From the NCBI GenBank assembly GCA_015499985.1, contig JAAAUF010000868.1, positions 1 through 15,602 of the forward strand: DNA of 15,602 nt, read 5' to 3'. The translations under genes were made by a program, and so were the position numbers. Positions 1 through 6,816 of the stretch are shown in pieces (the stretch's first letter is position 1; every line of letters begins with the position of its first letter). Under the pieces are notes generated by a model. It was given only the letters and a program-made list of their open reading frames with translations, did no database searches and had not been told where the DNA came from. Source of the stretch: Haplosporangium gracile (Eukaryota; Mortierellomycota; Mortierellomycetes; Mortierellales; Mortierellaceae).

Positions 1-55
<55 letters not shown>

Positions 56-56
56 T
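1..56. repeat. TC dinucleotide repeat at the window edge
   Basis: The first 56 bases are almost pure TC, with one extra T near position 40. It is a simple microsatellite with no coding content. Its position exactly at the edge suggests an assembly break in low-complexity DNA. Confidence 0.95.
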
Positions 57-681
57 GCAATGCAGTCTGTGGAGAAACGGCGCCGTTTCTATTTCTTTTG
101 GTCCAAAAATACCCTTGCTCCTCTCGGTAAGGAGGTCGCGCCTACGTGTAAGAAAATATCACAACAGAAAAAAAAGTATCCTTATGGAGAGACGACTAAC
201 GGCCAAATGTTCAGTGAATCAGCTAGGCTAAGCCAAATGCAGGAACGAATTATTGCTATAGTTCATGATAAAAGACATACTAAAAAAAAGGGCGACGAAA
301 AAAGATAAACACGCCAAAGCAACAAAGTTATAGACGAACCCTGAAATCCCAGACGATTCCACAGGTGGTCATCAGTACCGAGAAATCTCGAAAGTCGGTC
401 CCCTCCCCCCAAACTACCTTTTGCATCCTTATTCTTGCTCAGCCTTAGCCCTTCCTTGATCAACAATGATATCTGTCCTTGGTTTGCGCTGTAAAATATC
501 TTCATCCTGCACTTTAGCAATTTCTATCCTTCAAGCATAATTATATAAACATTGCAAGCATGTCTCCTTTTTCTCCCTTTTTCTTTAAAATCGTTCTTCC
601 CCTTCGATCTCACCATCGAAAAAAAAACTCAACTCGTTTCACCCTCCTTTTTTATTCTCATTTCTAAACAAACTCGCAATC
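57..681. other. Non-coding stretch and leader of the first secreted-protein gene
   Basis: Short open frames occur on both strands but none shows a recognisable motif or a signal peptide, and none can be extended by splicing. The last 130 bases are the likely promoter and pyrimidine-rich 5' leader of the gene at 682. I see no RNA gene here. Confidence 0.6.
542..549 (+). promoter_or_regulatory. TATA box of the secreted-protein gene
   Basis: TATATAAA lies 133 bases before the ATG at 682 and is followed by a C/T-rich tract, the usual arrangement for a fungal core promoter with a leader of about 100 bases. The assignment is by motif and position only. Confidence 0.5.
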
Positions 682-1044
682 ATGAGATACTCCCTTTCAT
701 TCACCCTTGCCGTCATGGTCGCGGCCACCACCATCATCTTGTTCACCTCCTCCGCACCAATCCCTACCAACACCAACAACAATTGCCGTCTTGTTCCAAG
801 GACCTGGTGCCAACCACAAAGGATTCCTGAACAACCCAAACCTGTTAAGAGAACGGACGCCTATGACGATGACAACAACAGAGGCCCCACCATTTCGTAC
901 AAATTCCCTATCGGAGATTCTTGCACCATCAAGTCTCGCACTGGGCCCAGCTCTTTCAACAGCAACAGCGATCTGTCTCCAAGCGGCTGGTGTCCGCCTC
1001 AGTCGTTGGATTCCGTGGAGCACCCCCAACCCAAAGTGTTGTAA
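682..1044 (+). CDS. Small predicted secreted cysteine-containing protein
   Basis: The frame encodes 120 residues that I do not recognise as a named family. Residues 1-24 look like a signal peptide: basic start, hydrophobic core at about 7-22, and a likely cut in the SSA-API region. The rest is hydrophilic and rich in Pro, Asn and Ser. There are four cysteines: C35 and C43, then C81 and C104. The second cysteine of each pair sits in a Trp-Cys-x-Pro motif (WCQP, WCPP), which suggests two related modules. A Lys-Arg at 56-57 between them is a possible Kex2-type processing site (inference). A TATA box and C/T-rich leader precede the ATG. The frame ends at a TAA, but the module starting at C81 recurs in the same frame downstream, so the protein may once have been longer. 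An extracellular role is likely; the function is unknown. Confidence 0.72.
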   Translation: MRYSLSFTLAVMVAATTIILFTSSAPIPTNTNNNCRLVPRTWCQPQRIPEQPKPVKRTDAYDDDNNRGPTISYKFPIGDSCTIKSRTGPSSFNSNSDLSPSGWCPPQSLDSVEHPQPKVL

Positions 1045-1175
1045 AGAAAAACCGATACCAAGTTACCCATTAGATCTCCTTGCACCATCAAGGCCCTCAC
1101 CGGCGCATCAAACACGCGTACACAAAGCATCAGCACCAACAGTCCAACATGAATACTCTTCTCCTTGGAGACATT
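901..1175 (+). repeat. Tandem duplicated cysteine module, second copy beyond the stop codon
   Basis: Copy A (about 901-1000) is inside the secreted-protein gene. Copy B (about 1060-1175) follows its TAA. They share an exact 14-mer at 920-933 and 1079-1092, offset by 159 bases, which is a multiple of three. Copy A reads FPIGDSCTIKSRTG and copy B reads LPIRSPCTIKALTG in the same frame. Copy B stays open to a TGA at 1150-1152. The Trp-Cys end of copy A is only faintly matched in copy B, in another frame (SSPW near 1163), as if by an indel. This looks like a local duplication whose second unit is decaying. Confidence 0.7.
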
Positions 1176-1976
1176 AACAAGGTTGTCAAGTAGCCAAAAT
1201 GGCAGTAACATCAAGTTGTTATGGGCAAGCGTGATAACGTACGTCTCTCTCCGACAAAGAGAAAGAAAGTAGTAATAAACAACGTTAACAACAGAGCGAC
1301 CGAGCAAAAGGATTGAACAAACGGATTAAGGAAAAGAAATGTTTCCATCCTCTTAAATGGATGTTGTTGTTGTACAGCAAAAGAGACAAAGAGAAACGGC
1401 GCTTTCTCCTCCTTGATCTTCTTACCTCCTGGTCGGGGCATTATTTCCACCGCTCTTAACCCCCTTTTACACACTACATGAGCAATTCTGGCCTTTTGAC
1501 TCTTTTAAAATCAGGACCTCACGCAGTGATAGTTACACTGATCAAAAATGTAGGTACCAAGGCCACATATCTTTCTTTCTTTCTTTTTCATTGTCGTTTT
1601 TCTTTTTTTCTTTTTCTTTCTCGTTCCCCTTGACTCCTAACATATCACTCTCCCCTTTACACTTCGATCAAATGTGAGAGCCTTGACCATCGTTGACTTT
1701 TATTTCCATTTTCTGTGCACCTCCTGGAAACATTTTCAAGAAGGGTCTTCAGGCCAGACGCAGTAGATAAATTACAGAAAATTCTCTTCTTTTTTATTTT
1801 GCCACCTCTTTCCCTTCTTTACTCTCACTCCTGCTTCTCTTCTTCGCCTTTCCTTTCCTTTACTCCTTCGCCTTTCATCCGTTCCTTTTCTACTGTCAAC
1901 ACTTTCTTCTCCTGTGCTCCCTTCTTTGTGACACAACAACCTCTTTCTTTTTTCTTCCTACCCAGTACCAAGCATA
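1153..1976. other. Intergenic region with a long pyrimidine-rich leader
   Basis: I find no supported gene between the end of the duplicated module and the next ATG. From about 1569 to 1960 the + strand is dominated by C and T, which matches the leaders in front of other genes here and probably marks the promoter and 5' UTR of the gene at 1977. No clear TATA box was seen. Confidence 0.55.
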
Positions 1977-2222
1977 ATGCGACCTGCTTTCACCTATCTT
2001 CCACTCTTCGTCGCTATCGGGATTGCACTCTCAAGAACCGGCTCCACTACAAATGCAGCACCAGTCCATCCTCCTTCTACCCCAATGGCTCTGGTAGCAA
2101 GAGAGGACTTTGATATCAACAGGTTGAACACAGACTTTAGATCGAGTCTTCCTCCATGCTCAGAATTCCAACCTTGGCCCAAAAACCGAGGATTCGGTCC
2201 TTCTTGTGACCCTGATAAGTGA
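1977..2222 (+). CDS. Small predicted secreted protein
   Basis: The frame encodes 81 residues of no family I recognise. The N-terminus has a hydrophobic segment at about 6-19 and a plausible signal-peptide cut near residue 28 (Thr-Asn-Ala before Ala-Pro). The mature part would be only about 53 residues, Pro-rich, with two cysteines (C61 and C77) that could form one disulfide around a short Trp/Pro/Gly segment. It follows the other small secreted protein in the same orientation and shares its size and style (Ala-Pro after the putative signal, few cysteines), but I see no clear sequence homology. A C/T-rich leader precedes the ATG and a polyadenylation signal follows. The start is the first ATG of the open frame. 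An effector or cell-surface role is possible but unsupported. Confidence 0.62.
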   Translation: MRPAFTYLPLFVAIGIALSRTGSTTNAAPVHPPSTPMALVAREDFDINRLNTDFRSSLPPCSEFQPWPKNRGFGPSCDPDK

Positions 2223-2688
2223 TCTTCCTCCGCCTAGGAGAGCATACTCATTTTTTCCTCCTCCTTCTCTTGGCTCTCCAGTTACCATGTACCTTCTATA
2301 CAACATATTATTTGTGAGAAATAAAAGGCAGATCGTCAAAAGATCTTGTCGATGACCTTGACCTTTGATTGAGAATCTTAAAACGACTTTAAACTTTTTC
2401 TTCATACGTTTTGAGGGTGATCTGGAATGTTTGTTGGGTCAGACACACTTTTTTTCGTCCCTATTCCAAGTTCCCGTTTTGACCAAGAGAGAGAGAGAAA
2501 AAAAAAAAAAGGGTTAGTTTTCATAATCCACATTTTGGAGAAAAATACGTTGAGGATTCTCCCAAAGAGAACAACAACCCTATTTTTGTTTTCTTTCTTT
2601 TTTCTTTACTTCAACCGTTCACTCTGCCCTGCCCGCTTTTGTTCGTCATCACCCGCCAAAAGCAACAATACATACATTACAGGATCGA
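2223..2688. other. Intergenic region: 3' UTR and F-box gene upstream region
   Basis: It holds the 3' UTR of the small secreted gene, with a polyadenylation signal, then a purine tract at about 2486-2511 (GA repeat then A13) and pyrimidine-rich DNA at 2580-2620 that is probably the leader of the F-box gene. Short open frames here lack any support. Confidence 0.5.
2320..2325 (+). terminator. AATAAA polyadenylation signal of the gene at 1977
   Basis: A perfect AATAAA occurs about 100 bases after the stop codon at 2222, a normal 3' UTR length for these genes. Confidence 0.5.
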
Positions 2689-3852
2689 ATGACAAATATT
2701 TTTAAAGACTCCGGATCATCTCAAAAATGGGTGTTCTTTTTTGGTAAGTGAGTTTCCAAGCAAGAGAGAAAAAAAAAAAAAGGCATCTGCATGGCATCCA
2801 ACCATGATCCTTCCTCTCTTTAAAGTGCTTTTCTCACGTATACTCTGGCCTGTCCTTTTTTTGCACTCAATAGACCTACCAACAGAGATTCAACTGTTGG
2901 TTATGAGCAAACTCAGTCTTGTAGAGCTACAAAACTCCAAGCTGGTAAAGAACATGCTCGCTAGCATCTCACTAAATTGGAATATGAACAAGTCACCTCT
3001 TCCTATATTTACCATATCACGTCTATTTTAATGTTCCTCCCCGAGTAATAGATCAGTCAGAAGTTCAAGCACCTTGCAAATGTAGACCAACTCTGGCGTC
3101 GACACGCTCTCAACTCGGCCATCGAAGACAGTGTTATGCGCAAAGCCCGGGAATGCTGCGGCTTCACCGCCGTCGACACCATCACCTACACCAACCTAGA
3201 TTGCTCTCCCTCATCCACACCACCTTCAACCTTTTCATGGCAAACCCTGCTCCGGACCGCAACACTGATCGAGCGCGAGAACCGCCGTCTGATCCAAGGA
3301 AGCCTCTCGCAGATGACCCAAAAGATCCATCAAGTCCGTGAGGGGCTCGCGAGGCAGACTCGGATGCTGGAGGAGACACACCAGAAGCTGGAGTTGCTAT
3401 CGGGTAGGTTGACACAGATGGAGCAGCAGAGTCGTGTGAGGGAGTTGGAGAGGACCCGTACGAGGAGGAAAGAGGAAGCTCGGTTGGAGGATGAGAAGTG
3501 GATGCAGGAATGGGATATGCTCTGTGCTAGTCATCGTTTGATGGAAACATCCTCATTGACATCGTCTTGTGATGGGAAGCAGGCAAAGGAGGAGAAGAAG
3601 AATGAGTTTGCGCTGTCGATGGTTGGGTGTGAGGTGAACTTGTGTTTCGATGAGGAAGATAATGACGACGAGCTGTTTACAATCAACAGTTCGTTAATGA
3701 ATTGCGCCATCAACCATGTCAATGGGAGCAGTAGCTGTAGCAGTAGTAACCAAGTGTCGCGTCCAGAGATCCTGGAGGAGACTCAATTGCCGATCGAGGT
3801 GGCGTCCAACAGGAAAGAACGCGGCGAGAGGCGTGCAAAGCCTGGGCTATGA
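2689..3852 (+). CDS. F-box domain protein with a coiled coil
   Basis: My model has exons 2689-2743, 2874-2944 and 3052-3852, giving 308 residues. Both introns are GTAAGT/GTAAAG...TAG and the phases agree. Splicing rebuilds an F-box at residues 20-58: it starts LPTEI, has the SLVEL segment in the middle and ends in QLWR, gap-free in length against the F-box consensus. The domain spans both introns, so no single open frame shows it. Residues about 114-198 form a long Glu/Gln/Arg-rich coiled coil. The tail has an acidic patch (DEEDNDDE) and a Ser-rich run. F-box proteins bind Skp1 and select substrates for SCF ubiquitin ligases; here the coiled coil may bind partner or substrate (inference). The first exon is the least certain part: it was chosen because it alone joins in phase; an ATG at 2803 is the alternative. 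Confidence 0.65.
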
Positions 3853-4484
3853 GCCCTCCTATCTCCTCTTCCTCCACATACGCATTTCTATCCTTGCCAA
3901 GTATTTTTGTAACACCATGTACCATACGCCTTTTTAATTGAACATGCTAAAGAATACACAACAATGAACCCACTGGATGGGGGCAAAAAAGGAAATAGAG
4001 GTATTTGTCAATCCTTCGGAGAAAATTATCCATGTGCTTCACGTACTTAGTCTTTCTCGCCCCACATATTAGAGTAATGATTTTGTGACTAAGAAATCGA
4101 ATGGACGCGCAATGATCACCGTGCCTTTTTTCGATCGCAGACTGACACACAAGACGGCGTTAACCCCGCAATCGCAGGCTAAAAATCACCTCTGTTCTTC
4201 TACTTCTTTTGAATGAGGACGTTACGAGATGCACAGCTAAGGAAGAGACTCAAAGTCGACAACCATGACTGTTCTTGCTTCGTACTTGATATGAAGAGTG
4301 ATCGTCCTCAAAATAGTCATCCATCACTTCATAACTGATCGATTGACACCAGAGGCATGCACTCAATTTTCAGTTGGCCAGTTGAATTTCTCGCTTCACA
4401 TCAGATACCCAAAATTATCGCCCACCAAAGGGCTGAGTTCGATCCCTTCCTCTTCAATTTCCAAGGGAGGGTGGGTGGTCCGAG

Positions 4485-4490
4485 CCGAGG
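4485..4490 (+). promoter_or_regulatory. CCGAGG element (CCTCGG on the other strand)
   Basis: CCTCGG is the core bound by the Far/Ctf1-type zinc-cluster regulators of fatty-acid genes in ascomycetes. One copy lies 16 bases before the TATA box of a probable fatty aldehyde dehydrogenase. Whether this fungus has such a regulator is unknown, and a 6-mer occurs easily by chance. Confidence 0.25.
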
Positions 4491-4505
4491 AAACGCCTTC
4501 TTTCT

Positions 4506-4512
4506 TATAAAA
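4506..4512 (+). promoter_or_regulatory. TATA box of the aldehyde dehydrogenase gene
   Basis: TATAAAA lies 111 bases before the ATG at 4623 and is immediately followed by a T/C-rich leader, the expected core-promoter layout. Confidence 0.55.
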
Positions 4513-4622
4513 CACTTTTTTCTCTCTCTTTTTTTTTTTCTCCATTCTTTCTTTCATTTTTTCGTTTCAGCCCGATCCACTTTTCCCACGACAACACACT
4601 TTCTCCATTCTTCATCACCGTC

Positions 4623-6551
4623 ATGACCGAATTAACCTTCACTCCCATCGACGACATTCCAAAGGTACATTTTCTCATTCAAAAAGAGGTCATACCCTTC
4701 CTCCCCCTCCTATCACTCAGCCAACTAACACTACAACCATTTCACTCCACATACAACCAAATAAAAAAAGATCGTGCAAGAGCTCAGAGCAACGTTCCTG
4801 ACAGGTCTCACCCGTCCCCTGGCCTACCGCAAAGAACAGCTTAAGGGCTTGCACAATCTCATCGCCGAGAACGAAGCCCTCTTCAAAGAATCCGTTTACC
4901 GAGACCTTCGGAAACCACCCCAAGAACTCATGGCCGGCGAGACGGGCGCCATCCGTCAGGAAGCCATTGACGCTATCAAACATCTTGATCAATGGGCCGC
5001 TCCTCAATCCGTCAAGACAACACTTTTGAACAGGATGAACAAGCCGCATATCCGAAAGACCCCACTGGGCACCGTCCTGATCATTGGAGCTTGGAACTTG
5101 CCAATTAACTTGCTACTTGCCCCCGCGGTTGGTGCCATTGCGGCGGGTAACTGTGTGATTTTGAAGCCGTCTGAGGTTTCGACTCACACGGCGGCATTGT
5201 TAACGAGACTGTTGCCAAAGTACTTGGATCCTAGGAGTGTCAGGATTATTAATGGCGCTGCTGCAGAAACCACGGCGTTGTTGGAGCAAAAGTTTGACCA
5301 TATGTTTTATACCGGCAGTGGCAACATCGGAAAGGTGATCATGGCTGCTGCAGCCAAGCAGTTAACGCCTGTCACCCTTGAACTCGGAGGCAAGAGGTAA
5401 GAGAGAAGTTTTCAAAAGAAATATGAAGCAGAGCGATCAATGCATGCATGCAACGCAACTAAAAAGCGCGTGAACAGAAGTTGGCTCGCCCGTTAATTTT
5501 TTTTTCTCGCGTCATGCTTATCATACAAATAGCCCGGCATTCGTGAGCAAGGACGTGGACATTGCAGTGGCAGCACGCCGTCTAACCTTCGGAAAGCTCT
5601 TCAACACCGGACAAGCCTGTATCGCGCCCGACTATCTCATCGTCGAACGCGGAATCGAACAGGAGCTGGTCAAGGAGATGAAGATCGCCATCCAGGAATT
5701 CTACGGTGCCTCCCCCCAAACCTCACAATCTTACGGCCGCATTATCAACAAGAATCATTTCCACCGCCTCAAGCGCCTCTTGGACACTACCCGCGGCAAG
5801 ATTGTGGTCGGAGGTGACACCCAAGAGGACGACCTCTACATCGCACCCACGATCGTCCTCGACGTCAAGCTGGACGACCCTCTGATGGAGTCCGAGATCT
5901 TTGGACCCATCCTGCCCATCTGGGTGGTCGACACCATCGACGAGGGGATCGAGTATGTCAACAGGAACGACCAGCCCCTGGCATTGTATGTTTACAGTCG
6001 CAACATGAAGCTGGCGGATCATATCCTGGAGAACACCCGGTCAGGAGGTGCGGTCATCAACGACTCTCTGATCCAGTTCATGGTCACGGCTCTGCCTTTT
6101 GGAGGTACGGGTCCCTCGGGTATTGGAAACTACCATGGCAAGCGGACGTTTGACATCTTTTCGCATGAGCGCGCGACCCTCGTCAAGAACTTGGGCATGC
6201 AAAAGGCCCTTACCATCAGCTATCCTGTAAGTTTTCTTTTGAAGTTGTATTTTTGGTTGATTTTGGATCTTTCTCTGATCTTCGTCTCTAATTCGCTTTC
6301 TTCCTCGATCTGACAACCATAGCCATATACAGAAAAGAAGACCAGCTGGCTGGACTGGCTTTTGTTCGATAAGGTCAAATATCCTGACAACGCCATCCTC
6401 AAAGGTAAATTTGGCTGAAGTCGATCATAAATTGCGCCAAGAGTTTGTTTCTGTGTTTGTTCATTTTAACTGACCCGGTATCTTCTGATCATTTTTCTGA
6501 CCTCCTCTACCTTTGCTTTATGCTCACCCCACATCCTTAGGCAAGCTGTAA
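4623..6551 (+). CDS. ALDH3-type (fatty) aldehyde dehydrogenase
   Basis: My model has five exons: 4623-4664, 4771-5396, 5533-6226, 6323-6404 and 6541-6551. It encodes 484 residues, the usual ALDH3 length. Every intron is GT-AG and all phases agree. The enzyme oxidises aldehydes to acids with NAD(P)+; the ALDH3 branch includes fatty aldehyde dehydrogenases such as yeast Hfd1. Visible hallmarks are catalytic Asn123 in GAWNLP, the Rossmann segment GSGNIGK, general base Glu218 in LELGGK (the LELGG/KS junction is restored by splicing intron 2) and nucleophile Cys252 in NTGQACIAPDY. GNYHGKRTFDIFSH near the C-terminus is typical of ALDH3. The tail has an amphipathic WLDWLLF but no clear membrane anchor, unlike some family members. 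The last exon is only 11 bases. It is tail to tail with the taspase gene. The exact substrate cannot be told from sequence; a carotenoid-derived aldehyde is an alternative. Confidence 0.93.
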
Positions 6552-6645
6552 AGCTAAAAGAAAAAGAAAAAAAAGAAAAAAAAAAGGCGGAACGACAGAT
6601 CGGACATCTCACATCGCTATAAAAAAAAGCAACACTTTTACTGGA

Positions 6646-6651
6646 AATAAA
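6646..6651 (+). terminator. AATAAA polyadenylation signal of the aldehyde dehydrogenase gene
   Basis: AATAAA lies 95 bases after the stop codon, in the 265-base convergent gap before the end of the taspase gene. The 3' UTR is A-rich (A/G tract at 6556-6585). Confidence 0.5.
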
Positions 6652-6816
6652 AAAGATGCCCTTTTCAGTGAAGTTCGCTACAGTTTAACCATGCGTGTAG
6701 AGACAACTTTGGTCGACTCAGGGTTCTTTTTGGACATGATCGTCTAGTAGTGCAGGAGAGAGTCATTGATGGTTAATCAAAGAAAACACGCAACATTCTG
6801 CACATTTGTTGTCGGC

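Larger units (their letters stand above)
3853..4622. other. Intergenic region with the dehydrogenase promoter
   Basis: These 770 bases separate two + strand genes. The open frames inside (up to 70 residues, either strand) have no recognisable motif. The last 140 bases contain a CCGAGG element, a TATA box and a C/T-rich leader belonging to the aldehyde dehydrogenase gene. No tRNA or other RNA gene was seen. Confidence 0.55.

Noticed and set aside
60..520. Open frames of 82 and 85 residues near the left edge
   Set aside because: Lys-rich or Leu-rich low-complexity products without signal peptide, motif or splice context.
1040..1072. A 33-base intron (GTAAAG...TTAG) that would remove the TAA of the secreted-protein gene
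   Set aside because: It is in frame and would join the two modules, but 33 bases is shorter than any other intron here and probably too short to splice.
707..1177. 156-residue open frame overlapping the first secreted protein in another frame
   Set aside because: No signal peptide or motif; it is longer only because copy B shifted frame relative to it. The 682 frame has a signal peptide and cysteine pattern.
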